Below the pieces are notes generated by a model. The model had not been told where the DNA came from, ran no database searches, and saw only the letters and a list, made by a program, of their open reading frames with translations. The position numbers and the translations under genes are program-made. Shown one piece after another: positions 38,167-48,047 of a stretch of DNA of 64,000 nucleotides; position 1 is the stretch's first letter, and every line of letters begins with the position of its first letter. This stretch comes from Formivibrio citricus (GTDB lineage Bacteria; Pseudomonadota; Gammaproteobacteria; Burkholderiales; Chitinibacteraceae), in the NCBI RefSeq assembly GCF_900115065.1, contig NZ_FOVE01000001.1:62001-126000 (forward strand), read 5' to 3'.

Positions 38167-39825
38167 TCAGTGGTGCTGTTGCACTTCTGGTTCTTTTTCA
38201 CGATACATCGTGAACAGGTTTTCGCTGCTTTCAACTCGATTGCGACCGTAACGTTTTGCTTGTAGCAGGGCATGATCTGCCGCTTCGGTCAGGCTGGCGG
38301 CGGTATCGAAGTTCGGCCAGGCTGCGACGCCGGCACTGAAAGAGGCGAACAGCGTGCCGCTCGGGTGTGCATGGGGCAGGATGGAGAAATCGTTGCGGAT
38401 GCGGTCGATGACCTGCAGGGCTTGTTGTGGCGCGATCCCGGGCAGGGCGATCAGGAATTCTTCCCCGCCATAGCGGCCGATCAGATCGGTCGAACGCAGT
38501 CGTCCCTTGAGCAGCCACGCGAGACTACGGATTACCTGGTCGCCAACCGGATGCCCGTAGGTATCGTTGATCGATTTGAAATGGTCGATATCGATCATGG
38601 CTACGGTCAGCGAATCGGTCGGCTCGCACCTTTCCATCATCGATTTCAGCAACGATTTGGCTGCGGTGTGGTTCATCAGCCCGGTCAGGCCGTCGACGCG
38701 CGTTGAGCGTTGCATTTCGCGGAAGCGCTCGATCTTGGTTTTGACGACAGCAGTCAGCAGTACCGGGTTGAACGGTTTGCTCAGGAACTGGTCCCCTCCC
38801 AAACGCAGGGCTTCGACCTGCATGCCGATATCGGCTTCGCCGGAGAGATAGACGATGGGCAGCGATTTGTAGGCGGCCATCTGGCGCAGCACGCGGGTGG
38901 CTTCCACGCCGTTGAAGCGCGGCATGTGCATGTCCATGAGGATCAGATCCGGGCGGTAGGATTCGACTTCTTCAAGCAGCTTGCGCGGATCGAGGACGAC
39001 CTGGCTGTCCAGATTGTGCTCGGCCAGCGTGCGCTGGATCAGGGTCGCGGCGACGCGGGAATCTTCGACGACCAGCACGCGGTATTTGTCCGGTTCGTGG
39101 TTCTGGACCAGATCCAGCACGCAACTGAGTACCGTCGAGGCGCCTTCTTCTTGCGGTAGCGTGACATCAAGCCCGGCGCGCATCAGCTCCACGATGGCTT
39201 CGATATCCGAAGGCGCGCCCAGATAGATCAACTGGCTGGCCGCGCAACGGGTGCGGACTTTGGCGATGTAAGCGTGTTCTGCTGCGCTGGTGGTGTCGGG
39301 GGCCGGGATGAAAATGACCGCAAGCGGCATGTCGTCGTCCGGTTTGGCCCCGCCCCAGGGCAAGGCCAGTGTCTTGAAACCGAAAAAGCCCATTTGCCGC
39401 GTCAGCGCATCGGCCATGGACTGCATTTCGGGTGCCACGATCAACCACACGGAACGCGGTTTGACCCATTCGGCGTCCGGTGTTTCCCGAGGGGCATCGT
39501 CTGCGCGGCGTTTTTGCAGTTTGGGTTGCGAATTGGCGATGGCCCCGGCCAGCGTATCGACCTGGCGTTGCAGGGCGGCAATGACTTGCTGGCCGAGAGG
39601 GTGCGAGGCCGGTGTGCCCAGATAGGTGAGGGCGGCTTTTTCCAGACCTTCGCAAATGCGAACCAGACCCGGCAAACGCATGCGGTTGAAATGTTCGGCG
39701 AGGCTGTTGATCGCGACCGTGAATTCGATGAACTGGTCGAATGTTCCGTCGGCAACGTAGCTTTCCCAGCGAGTGCGCAAAACATGGATGCGATTCTTGA
39801 TCTCGTCACGGGCCGGCATGGACAT
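38167..39825 (-). CDS. multidomain response regulator with GGDEF domain
   Basis: 552 residues. The N-terminal helical part (about 5-100) resembles an HPt module but lacks a clear HxxKG, and is followed by a receiver-like domain without the usual acid (about 122-235). A canonical receiver (about 248-365) has Asp298 in LILMDMHMPRFNG and LSKPF. The GGDEF domain (about 385-540) has GGEEF and inhibitory site RSTD. It likely makes c-di-GMP under phosphorelay control. It lies 22 bases upstream of the hybrid kinase, so the three genes probably form one operon. The start at 39825 is tentative. The frame stays open antisense to odhA, but that part is not coding. Confidence 0.88.
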   Translation of the reverse strand: MSMPARDEIKNRIHVLRTRWESYVADGTFDQFIEFTVAINSLAEHFNRMRLPGLVRICEGLEKAALTYLGTPASHPLGQQVIAALQRQVDTLAGAIANSQPKLQKRRADDAPRETPDAEWVKPRSVWLIVAPEMQSMADALTRQMGFFGFKTLALPWGGAKPDDDMPLAVIFIPAPDTTSAAEHAYIAKVRTRCAASQLIYLGAPSDIEAIVELMRAGLDVTLPQEEGASTVLSCVLDLVQNHEPDKYRVLVVEDSRVAATLIQRTLAEHNLDSQVVLDPRKLLEEVESYRPDLILMDMHMPRFNGVEATRVLRQMAAYKSLPIVYLSGEADIGMQVEALRLGGDQFLSKPFNPVLLTAVVKTKIERFREMQRSTRVDGLTGLMNHTAAKSLLKSMMERCEPTDSLTVAMIDIDHFKSINDTYGHPVGDQVIRSLAWLLKGRLRSTDLIGRYGGEEFLIALPGIAPQQALQVIDRIRNDFSILPHAHPSGTLFASFSAGVAAWPNFDTAASLTEAADHALLQAKRYGRNRVESSENLFTMYREKEPEVQQHH

Positions 39826-39987
39826 TACCAATGCGTTGATGAGTGGTTTTTTATTATCACGGAATCCAATCCGGGGAACAATGCTTGCGATGAAGGTAAA
39901 GCGTGTTTTTTGTGCCAACGTCAACAGAACCTGGGAGCCTATGGGTAGAATGGGACTCTCTGCGGCAGACAAGGAGCAGCGACGGCG

Positions 39988-42810
39988 ATGATGAAAGAAT
40001 TCGAGGCGAATTCCTACCTGTTTGGCGGGAATGCGCCGTTCGTGGAGGAACTCTACGAGCAGTACCTGATCAATCCCAAATCCGTGGCCCCCGTCTGGCG
40101 CGAATATTTCGATTCGCTGCAACAGGCCACTTCGCAGATCGGGCGCGACATTCCGCGTGCGCCGGTCGAAGCCTCGTTCCGGGAACTCGCCAAGCAGCCG
40201 CGCCTGGCCACCCAGCGCAGCGAAACGCCGGAATCCACGCGCAAGCAGATCAGTCTGTTGCGCATGATCAATGCCTACCGGGCGCTGGGCTGCCGCCAGG
40301 CGACGCTCGATCCGTTGCGGCGCATGGACCAGACACGCATTCCCGAGCTCACCCCGGCTTTTCACGGTCTGAGCGATGCCGATGCCGCCGTGGTGTTCGG
40401 CACCAATATCACCAGCATGGAGCAGGCTTCGCTCGCCAAGGTCATGGCCTTTCTCAAGCAGACCTATTGCGGCAACATCGGCCTGGAATTCATGCACATC
40501 ACGCATTCCGAGCAGCGGCGCTGGGTGCAGGACTGGTTCGAAGACCGCCGTTCCACGCCAGCCTTCCCGAAAGAAAAGAAGCTTCGCATCCTCAAGCAGG
40601 TTACTGCCGCCGAAACGCTGGAACAGTACCTGCACAAGAAATACGTCGGCCAGAAGCGCTTCTCGCTCGAAGGCGGCGATTCGCTGATCGCCGGCCTCGA
40701 TTCGCTGATCCACGCTTCGGCGGCGCAGGGCTTGCAGGAAATCGTGATCGGCATGGCGCACCGGGGCCGGCTCAACGTGCTGGTCAATCTTCTGGGCAAA
40801 CAGCCGCGCGACCTTTTCAGCGAGTTCGAGGGTAAAACCGACACCCGGTTGTCCGCCGGCGACGTGAAGTACCACATGGGCTTCTCGTCGGACATCGCGA
40901 CCAGCCACGGCTCGATGCACCTGAGTCTTGCTTTCAACCCTTCGCATCTCGAAATCGTCAACCCGGTCGTGGAAGGCTCTACCCGCGCCCGCCAGCAGCG
41001 CCGCGGCGACCACGACGGCAGCGACGTGATGTCGGTGCTGATCCACGGCGATGCCGCCTTCATCGGGCTCGGCACCAACCAGGGCACGTTCAACCTCTCG
41101 CAGACGCGCGGCTACCGCACCGGCGGCACGCTGCATCTGGTGGTCAACAACCAGATCGGCTTCACGACTTCCGACCTGCGCGATGCGCGCTCCAGCATCT
41201 ATTGCACCGACATTGCCAAGATGATCGAAGCGCCGATCTTCCACGTGAACGGCGACGATCCGGAAGCGCTGTGCCTCGTGTTGCAGGCCGCGCTGGAATA
41301 CCGCATGAAGTTCCGCAAGGACGTGGTGATCGATCTGGTCTGCTTCCGCCGTCACGGGCACAACGAGGCCGACGATCCGTTCGTGACCCAGCCGATGATG
41401 TACAAGAAAATCGCCGCGCACCCCGGAGTGCGCAGCCGTTACGCCGAGCGGCTGGTGGCCGAAGGCGTGGTGACTGAGGCCGGCGCGAAGGCGATGATTG
41501 ATGTCTACCGCGCCGCGCTGGATCGCGGCGAACATGTCGAACTGACCGCACTGAGTGGCTACCGGCGCAAGTTCTCGGCGAATTTCGACCGCTTCATTGG
41601 AGCGGACTGGCGGCATTCGGTCGAAACCGCCGTGCCGCAAACCGACCTGATCCGCCTTGCCGACAAGTTCACGCGCAACCCGGAAGGCTTCAAGCTGCGC
41701 AACGCAGTAGAGAAACTGCTGGTCGACCGCAGCGAAATGGTACGCGGCAACCTGCCGGTGGACTGGGGCATGGCCGAGCATCTGGCCTATGCCACGCTGC
41801 TCAAGGAAGGCTACGGTGTGCGGCTGTCCGGCGAGGATGCCGGGCGCGGCACGTTCAGCCACCGCCACGCCGTGCTGCACGACCAGAACCGCGAGAAATG
41901 GGACCAGGGCGCCTATGTGCCGCTGGAGCATCTCTCGGAAAAACAGGCGCACTTCATCGTCATCGACTCGATCCTCAACGAGGAGGCGGTGCTGGCCTAC
42001 GAATACGGCTACGCCACCAGCGCGCCGGATGAGCTGGTGATCTGGGAGGCGCAGTTTGGCGACTTCGCCAACGGCGCGCAGGTCGTCATCGACCAGTTCA
42101 TCGCCGCGGGCGAGGCCAAGTGGGGGCGCCTGTGCGGGCTCGTCATGCTCTTGCCGCACGGCTACGACGGGCAGGGGCCGGAGCACTCCTCGGCGCGCGT
42201 CGAGCGTTACCTGCAGCTTTGCGCCGAGCACAATATCCAGGTGGTGATGATGTCGGAGGCCGCGCAGATGTTCCACGTGCTGCGCCGCCAGATCCTGCGC
42301 CCGGTGCGCAAGCCGCTGGTGGTCATCATGTCCAAGCGCCTGCTGCGCTACAAGGATTCGATGAGCCCGATCGGGGATTTCGCCAGCGGCGGTTTCCGCC
42401 TGGTGATCGGCGACCCGGCCAAGCCCGATCCGGCTGGCGTGAAGCGGGTGATCCTCTGCGCCGGGCAGGTCTATTACGACTTGGCCAACGCGCGCAAGGA
42501 GCGCGGCAACGACGAAATCGCCATCGTGCGCCTCGAACAACTGTACCCCTTCCCCACGCCTGAACTGCAGGCGGAGCTGGCGCAATATGCCGGCGCGCAA
42601 GAAGTGATGTGGGTGCAGGAAGAACCGCACAACCAGGGCGCGTGGTTCCAGATTCGCCACCGGCTGGAGGAATGCCTGCTGCCGGGGCAAACGCTGCGTT
42701 ACGCCGGCCGTCCGGATTCGGCCTCACCCGCCGTGGGCAGCATGGCCAAGCACAACGCGCAGCTCAAGGCGTTTCTGGATGAGGCGATGAGTGTTGATTT
42801 GGATAAGTGA
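39988..42810 (+). CDS. sucA: 2-oxoglutarate dehydrogenase E1 component
   Basis: A 940-residue thiamine-diphosphate enzyme that decarboxylates 2-oxoglutarate and succinylates the E2 lipoyl group. The N-terminal tail (FEANSYLFGGNAPFVEELYEQYL) binds E2. GMAHRGRLNVL, the ThDP-binding GDAAFIG...NNQIGFTT region, and the C-terminal pyrimidine-binding region with EFLP-like GYDGQGPEHSSARVERYLQL are intact. An AAGGAGCA ribosome site precedes the start at 39988; a second ATG follows at once. It diverges from the GGDEF regulator and heads the TCA block. Confidence 0.97.
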   Translation: MMKEFEANSYLFGGNAPFVEELYEQYLINPKSVAPVWREYFDSLQQATSQIGRDIPRAPVEASFRELAKQPRLATQRSETPESTRKQISLLRMINAYRALGCRQATLDPLRRMDQTRIPELTPAFHGLSDADAAVVFGTNITSMEQASLAKVMAFLKQTYCGNIGLEFMHITHSEQRRWVQDWFEDRRSTPAFPKEKKLRILKQVTAAETLEQYLHKKYVGQKRFSLEGGDSLIAGLDSLIHASAAQGLQEIVIGMAHRGRLNVLVNLLGKQPRDLFSEFEGKTDTRLSAGDVKYHMGFSSDIATSHGSMHLSLAFNPSHLEIVNPVVEGSTRARQQRRGDHDGSDVMSVLIHGDAAFIGLGTNQGTFNLSQTRGYRTGGTLHLVVNNQIGFTTSDLRDARSSIYCTDIAKMIEAPIFHVNGDDPEALCLVLQAALEYRMKFRKDVVIDLVCFRRHGHNEADDPFVTQPMMYKKIAAHPGVRSRYAERLVAEGVVTEAGAKAMIDVYRAALDRGEHVELTALSGYRRKFSANFDRFIGADWRHSVETAVPQTDLIRLADKFTRNPEGFKLRNAVEKLLVDRSEMVRGNLPVDWGMAEHLAYATLLKEGYGVRLSGEDAGRGTFSHRHAVLHDQNREKWDQGAYVPLEHLSEKQAHFIVIDSILNEEAVLAYEYGYATSAPDELVIWEAQFGDFANGAQVVIDQFIAAGEAKWGRLCGLVMLLPHGYDGQGPEHSSARVERYLQLCAEHNIQVVMMSEAAQMFHVLRRQILRPVRKPLVVIMSKRLLRYKDSMSPIGDFASGGFRLVIGDPAKPDPAGVKRVILCAGQVYYDLANARKERGNDEIAIVRLEQLYPFPTPELQAELAQYAGAQEVMWVQEEPHNQGAWFQIRHRLEECLLPGQTLRYAGRPDSASPAVGSMAKHNAQLKAFLDEAMSVDLDK

Positions 42811-42850
42811 GATTTGAGCCCGGATAACTTCATTTAGAGCCGAGCTTGCT

Positions 42851-42947
42851 CCTTCCCCCTCGCAGGGGGAAGGTCAGGATGGGGGTAGAGTCGTGGAATT
42901 TCACCATTTCTACCCTCTCCCTAGCCCTCCCCCTGCAAGGGGGAGGG
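42851..42947. repeat. element C, copy 1 (CCTTCCCCC type)
   Basis: Two hairpins, CCTTCCCCC...GGGGGAAGG and CCCTCCCCC...GGGGGAGGG, are joined by the pairing arms GATGGGGGTAGA / TCTACCCTCTCC, giving a cloverleaf-like palindrome. It lies 40 bases after the odhA stop. The reverse complement of this block recurs at 47862-47958. The rest of the 314-base gap before odhB shows a short palindromic stretch at 42990-43100 and no gene. Confidence 0.8.
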
Positions 42948-43124
42948 GATAAAGAGCCCAATGAATAGTCCGGGTGGAAATGGCCGTCATACCGGCGAAG
43001 GCCGGTATCCAGCACCGATACTGATTGAATAAATTTTCGTTGTTCATGCAAAGCGTTGAATCCGGAATCCTGCGGCTGGATTCCGGTTCAAGCCCGGAAT
43101 GACGAACAAAAAATGGAGCGAGAC

Positions 43125-44279
43125 ATGATCGTAGAAGTGAAAGTACCGCAGTTGCCTGAATCCGTAAGCGAAGCCACGCTGCTCGACTGGAAAAAACAGG
43201 TCGGCGAGGCGGTCGAGCGCGACGAGAACCTGATCGACATCGAAACCGACAAGGTGGTGCTGGAAGTCTGCGCGCCACAATCCGGCGTGCTGGTCGAGGT
43301 TGTGCACCAGCAGGGCGATACGGTGACGAGCCTCGATGTGATTGCCAGAATCGACGTGGCCGCTACGGCCAGCGCATCGCCGAAGCAAAGCGCAGAACAA
43401 AAGAGCGAAACCATCGCGATGCCGGCAGCAAAGAAACTGGCCGCCGAAACCGGCGTGAACCTGAATGAGGTGGCCGGCAGTGGGCGCGGCGGGCGCGTAC
43501 TCAAGGAAGACGTCGCCGCGCATGCGGCCAAGCCGGCGGCGCCGGTTGCAGCTCCCATGCCGCAAACCGTGGCCGGCGACCGCCCTGAACAGCGCGTGCC
43601 GATGAGCCGTTTGCGCCAGCGCGTGGCCGAACGCCTGATCCAGTCGCAAGCCGAAAACGCCATCCTCACCACCTTCAACGAAGTGAACATGCAGCCGGTG
43701 ATGGACCTGCGCAACAAGTACAAGGACAAATTCGAGAAAGACCACGGCGTGCGCCTCGGCTTCATGTCCTTCTTCGTCAAGGCCGTGGTGCAGGCGCTGC
43801 GCAAGTATCCGGTGGTCAACGCCTCGATCGACGGCAGCGACATCGTCTACCACGGCTACTACGACATCGGCGTCGCGGTCGGCAGCCCGCGCGGGCTGGT
43901 GGTGCCGATCATCCGCAATGCCGATCTGTTGAGCCTGGCGGATATCGAGCGCCAGATCGCCGACTTCGGCAAGCGCGCGCAGGACGGCCGCCTGACCGTC
44001 GAAGAATTGACTGGCGGCACCTACACCATCTCCAACGGCGGCCCCTATGGCTCGCTGATGTCCACCCCGATCATCAACCCCCCGCAAGCCGCCATCCTCG
44101 GCATGCACGCGATCAAGGACCGCCCCATCGTCGAAGACGGCCAGATCGTCGCCCGCCCCATGATGTACCTCGCGCAATCCTACGACCACCGCCTGATCGA
44201 TGGCCGCGAAGCAGTGTTGAGCCTGGTAGCGATCAAGGAAGCCATCGAAGACCCGACGCGGCTGTTGCTGGACGTCTGA
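43125..44279 (+). CDS. sucB: 2-oxoglutarate dehydrogenase E2 (dihydrolipoyl succinyltransferase)
   Basis: A 384-residue core subunit that transfers succinyl from E1 to CoA. The lipoyl domain (1-75) has Lys43 in [11 protein letters not shown]. The peripheral-subunit-binding domain (about 100-140) is [23 protein letters not shown]. The catalytic domain ends with [13 protein letters not shown] (His and Asp of the active site). Slightly short for the family (about 400) because the linkers are short. The start at 43125 has a GGAGCGA ribosome site. It follows odhA after element C1. lpd is displaced downstream by a MORN-repeat gene. Confidence 0.97.
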   Translation: MIVEVKVPQLPESVSEATLLDWKKQVGEAVERDENLIDIETDKVVLEVCAPQSGVLVEVVHQQGDTVTSLDVIARIDVAATASASPKQSAEQKSETIAMPAAKKLAAETGVNLNEVAGSGRGGRVLKEDVAAHAAKPAAPVAAPMPQTVAGDRPEQRVPMSRLRQRVAERLIQSQAENAILTTFNEVNMQPVMDLRNKYKDKFEKDHGVRLGFMSFFVKAVVQALRKYPVVNASIDGSDIVYHGYYDIGVAVGSPRGLVVPIIRNADLLSLADIERQIADFGKRAQDGRLTVEELTGGTYTISNGGPYGSLMSTPIINPPQAAILGMHAIKDRPIVEDGQIVARPMMYLAQSYDHRLIDGREAVLSLVAIKEAIEDPTRLLLDV

Positions 44280-44280
44280 C

Positions 44281-44326
44281 CCAACCCCCTCTCCCTTCCA
44301 AGGAGAGGGCCGGGGTGAGGGTGAAT
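44281..44326 (+). repeat. 46-bp direct repeat, left copy (half of element C)
   Basis: This block, starting CCAACCCCCTCTCCCTTCCA and ending GGGTGAGGGTGAAT, recurs at 46163-46208 with 2 differences in 46. It forms a hairpin CCCTCTCC/GGAGAGGG. The pair brackets the AT-rich MORN gene. Confidence 0.85.
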
Positions 44327-44383
44327 TGTTTCAGTGATATTTGGTAATCAAAATTTGTGATTGATTCTGTTCTGGAGAAAAGC

Positions 44384-46030
44384 ATGAAAACTTGGCGCGG
44401 AATGAGTTTGGGGCTGTTGCTGGCTGGTGGGCTGCTGGCGCAGGGGGCTTGGGCGGGGGAGTGGATTGCCGATGCCAAGGGGTGCAAGGTTTGGAGTGAT
44501 TACCCTTTGAAAAAAGGAACGACAATTTCTTTATGGCCGGGTAATTGTGATAAAGGCATTGCATCTGGAGAGGGAAGCTTGCAGTGGTTTGAGAATGGTG
44601 TTCCAGATGGGAAGTATGAGGGGAAAATTGTTGATGGTAAATTTGATGGAAAAGGTGTTTTTTATTTCCCAAGTGGCGGACGTTATGAAGGTGATTTCGT
44701 AAAGGGTAAACGCACAGGTAAGGGTGTGTATGTTTTTGAAAGTGGTAGCCGTTATGAAGGTGATTTTGTTGATGGGTATTTCCATGGAAAAGGTGTTTTT
44801 ACATCGAAAGATGGCGATCGCTATGAAGGGAATTTTATAAAGGACAAAAAAACTGGTAAAGGCATTTACACTTTTGCAAGTGGCAGCCACTACGAAGGTG
44901 ATTTTGTAGACGGGGAGTTCCATGGAAAAGGTATCTATACATGGAAAAATGGTGGACGCTACGAAGGTGATTTCGTAAAAGGGAAGTTTACAGGTAAAGG
45001 TATTTTTGTTTCTACAAATGGTAATCGCTATGAAGGTGATTTTGTGGATGAGATTTTTCATGGGAAAGGTATTTTTACATGGAAAGATGGCAATCGCTAC
45101 GAAGGTGATTTTGTAAATGGTAAGCGCACCGGGAAAGGTATTTATACTGCCGTAAGTGGCATGCGTTATGAGGGTAATTTTGTAGATGGAAGGTTCGCAG
45201 GTAATGGTACTTCTACTTGGAAAAACGGAATTACCTATACTGGTGAGTTTATTGATGGTAAGCGGACTGGATTTGGTACGTTACGTGTGCCGCATGGCGC
45301 CTATGTTGGAAAGGAACGATCGAATAAAGGCAAGTGGAAAATGGAAGAGGGGTTCTCTTACTTTGAAGAAAGAGGCATATTTAAAAACAACGCATTTATC
45401 ATGGCATGTGAAAATAAAAATGCTTGTGAAGATATGGTGCGCGAGCCTTATCGTGCGGAATTCCGTAATGCAGCTAGTAGTAGTGAGCTGAATGGCTTTA
45501 TCGAGAAATACAAAGATAACGACCCGGATGGTCTGGTGCCACAGGCACGTAAGAAAATTCCAGCGGCTCAGAAGTACGAACGGGAGCAAGAGCGCCTTGC
45601 TGCAATCAAGCGTGCAAAAGAAGAGCGCGAGGCATATCGAACTGCGTTCAAGAATGCTTCAAGCAGCAGTGATCTGTCGGCATTTGTAGAGCGCTACAAA
45701 AACAATGATCCTGAAAAGTTGGTGCCGAAAGCGCGTCAGAAAATATCAGCCGCACAGAAACGGGAGCGCGATCAGAGTGCCAAACAAGAAAGAGAATATG
45801 CCGCCAGATTGGCGCAGGAATGTGGGCGTTTGTACCCGGGTAAATTGGTATCCTGGACAGCTAAAATGTGTGAAGGCCGTGTATTGGGCCTTTTTGGTGG
45901 TGGATGTTATGACGAGAAATTTCAAGGGATAATCGTAGGTGGAGGTAAAGGTATTGCGACAGCAAAAATTACCAAGCCTTCTCATAAAAGTGGTGAGTAT
46001 TCGGAAAGGTCTTGTTCCGATTTTAATTGA
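44384..46030 (+). CDS. exported MORN-repeat protein
   Basis: 548 residues. A signal peptide (about 1-24, ending near GAWA) is followed by ten 23-residue MORN repeats (about residues 83-312; consensus RYEGDFVxGxxxGKGxxTxxxG). Repeats of the VDGxFHGKG and VKGKRTGKG types alternate. The C-terminal part has two near-identical ~45-residue blocks (SSSxLxxFxExYKxNDP, LVPxARxKI, AAQKxER), and the last ~75 residues hold several Cys. It is probably periplasmic or surface-attached; its role is unknown. The DNA is AT-rich against its neighbours and bracketed by 46-bp direct repeats between odhB and lpd, so it is not part of the dehydrogenase. Confidence 0.85.
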   Translation: MKTWRGMSLGLLLAGGLLAQGAWAGEWIADAKGCKVWSDYPLKKGTTISLWPGNCDKGIASGEGSLQWFENGVPDGKYEGKIVDGKFDGKGVFYFPSGGRYEGDFVKGKRTGKGVYVFESGSRYEGDFVDGYFHGKGVFTSKDGDRYEGNFIKDKKTGKGIYTFASGSHYEGDFVDGEFHGKGIYTWKNGGRYEGDFVKGKFTGKGIFVSTNGNRYEGDFVDEIFHGKGIFTWKDGNRYEGDFVNGKRTGKGIYTAVSGMRYEGNFVDGRFAGNGTSTWKNGITYTGEFIDGKRTGFGTLRVPHGAYVGKERSNKGKWKMEEGFSYFEERGIFKNNAFIMACENKNACEDMVREPYRAEFRNAASSSELNGFIEKYKDNDPDGLVPQARKKIPAAQKYEREQERLAAIKRAKEEREAYRTAFKNASSSSDLSAFVERYKNNDPEKLVPKARQKISAAQKRERDQSAKQEREYAARLAQECGRLYPGKLVSWTAKMCEGRVLGLFGGGCYDEKFQGIIVGGGKGIATAKITKPSHKSGEYSERSCSDFN

Positions 46031-46162
46031 CCTAATTTGAATGCGGCGAGCTGAAGTGGGCCGGAAAAGCGAAGCGCCTTTCGACGTATGTTTGATTTTT
46101 AGTTGTTGCTACTATATGTCGGAAGGCGCTCTTTCCGAGCTTTTCCGATCCGCTTGGCCAAT

Positions 46163-46276
46163 CCAACCCCCTCTCCCTTCCAGGGAGAGGGCTGGGGTGA
46201 GGGTGAATGGCTTGATTCTTTGCTGAATTATTCAGAATTCACCCCCACCCTAACCCTCCCCCTGAAATGGGGAGGG
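46163..46276. repeat. element C, copy 3 (complete), includes right direct repeat
   Basis: The left hairpin CCCTCTCCC/GGGAGAGGG and the arm GGGGTGAGGGTGAAT pair with ATTCACCCCCACCC. The right hairpin CCCTCCCC/GGGGAGGG completes the element. The first 46 bases equal the repeat at 44281-44326. It ends 41 bases before the lpd start. Confidence 0.8.
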
Positions 46277-46317
46277 AACAATGTTCCGAAAGTGTTTCCG
46301 AGTTCACAGGAAAAACC

Positions 46318-47751
46318 ATGCCTCAAAATTTCGATGTTCTGGTCATCGGCGCCGGCCCCGGCGGTTATGTGGCGGCGATCCGCGCTGCGCAATTGGGCTT
46401 CAAGGTTGCCTGTGTGGATGAATTCAAGAATCCAGCCGGTCAGCCGAGTCTGGGCGGGACTTGCCTCAACGTCGGCTGCATTCCTTCCAAGGCGCTGCTT
46501 GAATCTTCGGAAAACTTTGCGCGTGCGGCGCACGGGTTCGCGGCGCATGGTATTGCCGTGGACGGGCTGCGTTTCGATGCCGGGCAGATGCAGGCGCGCA
46601 AGAACGAGATCGTAACCAAGCTCACGCAAGGCATCGCGTTTCTCTTCAAGAAGAACAAGATAACCAGCCTGCATGGCCATGGCCGGATGCTGGGGCGGGA
46701 AGGGGAGGTGTGGCAGGTCGAGGTCAATTGCGACGAAGCCCGCGAAGTGGCCGCCGCCCGGCATGTGATTCTGGCGACGGGCTCAAAGCCGCGCATGCTG
46801 CCCGGCGTGGAGATCGACAACGTTCGGGTGCTGGACAATGCCGGCGCGCTGGCGCTCGATGCTGTCCCTGCGCGGCTCGGCGTGATCGGCGCGGGAGTGA
46901 TCGGGTTGGAGCTGGGTTCGGTCTGGCGGCGGCTGGGTGCGGAGGTGACCTTGCTCGAAGCCATGCCGGCTTTCCTGCCCGCAGCCGATCAGGCGGTGGC
47001 GCGTGAGGCGCTGCGGCTATTTACCCGCGATCATGGGCTGAAAATCCAGACCGGGGTCGAAATCCAGTCGGTCAAGGCCGGGCAGGAAGAGGTAATTGTG
47101 CACTGGAAAAGTGCGAAGGACGGGGAACAGACCGCAACCTTTGATAAACTACTGGTTTGCGTAGGCCGCGCGCCGAACGTGGAAGGGCTGCTGGCCGATG
47201 GCGTGGCGCTTCAGCGTGACGAGCGCGGCTTTGTTGTGGTCGATGAAACGGGCCGCACCAGCCTGCCCGATGTGTGGGCGATAGGCGATGTGACACCGGG
47301 GCCGATGCTCGCGCACCGGGCCAGCGAAGAAGGCGTGGCGGTGGCCGAACGCATCGCCGGCCAAAAGCCGCACGTGGATTTCAGTTGCATTCCTTGGGTG
47401 ATGTACACCAGCCCGGAAATTGCCTGGGTCGGCAAGACCGAACAGCAGTTGCAGGCCGAAGGCGTGGACTACAAAAAGGGGCAATTCCCCTTTGCCGCCA
47501 ATGGTCGTGCGCTGGCGCTGGGCGAATCCGCCGGATTCGTGAAGATGCTGGCCTGTGCCAAAACCGACCGGATTCTGGGCGTGCATGCCATCGGGCCGAT
47601 GGCGAGCGAATTGATTGCCGAAGCGGTGGTGGCGATGGAGTTCAAGGCTTCGAGTGAGGACATCGCGCGCATCGTTCATGCGCATCCGTCGCTCTCTGAG
47701 GCGCTGCATGAGGCTGCGCTGGGTTGCGACAAGCGCGGGCTGCATTCTTGA
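46318..47751 (+). CDS. lpd: dihydrolipoyl dehydrogenase (E3)
   Basis: A 477-residue flavoenzyme that reoxidises the E2 lipoyl group with NAD+. FAD-binding GAGPGG lies at residues 11-16. The redox disulfide is Cys49/Cys54 in [13 protein letters not shown]. The NAD-binding motif is [16 protein letters not shown], the second FAD motif is VWAIGDVT, and the active-site base is His in [13 protein letters not shown]. The length is standard. It completes the odhA-odhB-lpd complex, although the MORN cassette separates it from odhB. The start at 46318 is fixed by the family N-terminus. Confidence 0.97.
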   Translation: MPQNFDVLVIGAGPGGYVAAIRAAQLGFKVACVDEFKNPAGQPSLGGTCLNVGCIPSKALLESSENFARAAHGFAAHGIAVDGLRFDAGQMQARKNEIVTKLTQGIAFLFKKNKITSLHGHGRMLGREGEVWQVEVNCDEAREVAAARHVILATGSKPRMLPGVEIDNVRVLDNAGALALDAVPARLGVIGAGVIGLELGSVWRRLGAEVTLLEAMPAFLPAADQAVAREALRLFTRDHGLKIQTGVEIQSVKAGQEEVIVHWKSAKDGEQTATFDKLLVCVGRAPNVEGLLADGVALQRDERGFVVVDETGRTSLPDVWAIGDVTPGPMLAHRASEEGVAVAERIAGQKPHVDFSCIPWVMYTSPEIAWVGKTEQQLQAEGVDYKKGQFPFAANGRALALGESAGFVKMLACAKTDRILGVHAIGPMASELIAEAVVAMEFKASSEDIARIVHAHPSLSEALHEAALGCDKRGLHS

Positions 47752-47770
47752 GCTTTGTACAAAACGGTTT

Positions 47771-48026
47771 AACCACAGAAGCACAGAGTACACAGAGAAA
47801 ATCAGGTTGTTGCGCATAGTGTACTCGGCGTCAGACCTGATGATTTGATTGGGTTTTTGTTCCCTCCCCCTTGCAGGGGGAGGGCTAGGGTGGGGGTAGA
47901 AAAGATGGAATTCCATGACGCTACCCCCATCCTGACCTTCCCCCTGCAAGGGGGAAGGAACCAGCCCGGTGCCAATGCATTTCCGGGGTGAATTTCTCCC
48001 CATCTCAGTGGCTCTGTGGTGAGAAT
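47771..48026. repeat. element D, copy 1, with element C inserted between its arms
   Basis: The left arm AACCACAGAAGCACAGAG (47771) and right arm CTCAGTGGCTCTGTGGTGAG (to 48026) are inverted, about 200 bases apart. Element C4 (47862-47958) lies between them. In copy 2 (49272-49355) the arms are close together, so copy 1 looks interrupted (inference). Confidence 0.65.
47862..47958. repeat. element C, copy 4 (inverted relative to copy 1)
   Basis: CCCTCCCCC...GGGGGAGGG, the arms TGGGGGTAG/CTACCCCCA, and CCTTCCCCC...GGGGGAAGG form a block that is almost the reverse complement of 42851-42947. Copies 1 and 4 bracket odhB, the MORN gene and lpd as inverted repeats about 4.9 kb apart. Confidence 0.8.
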
Positions 48027-48047
48027 TTGGGGTTTAAGGTTGTTCCC

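Noticed and set aside
39826-42690. Minus-strand open frame continuous with the GGDEF regulator but covering odhA.
   Set aside because: Only the part below 39825 has recognised domains. The rest mirrors odhA codons and would need a start inside the antisense strand.
42990-43100. CRISPR-like repetitive stretch near odhB.
   Set aside because: It is one imperfect palindrome without regularly spaced units. No CRISPR array or cas gene is seen in the window.
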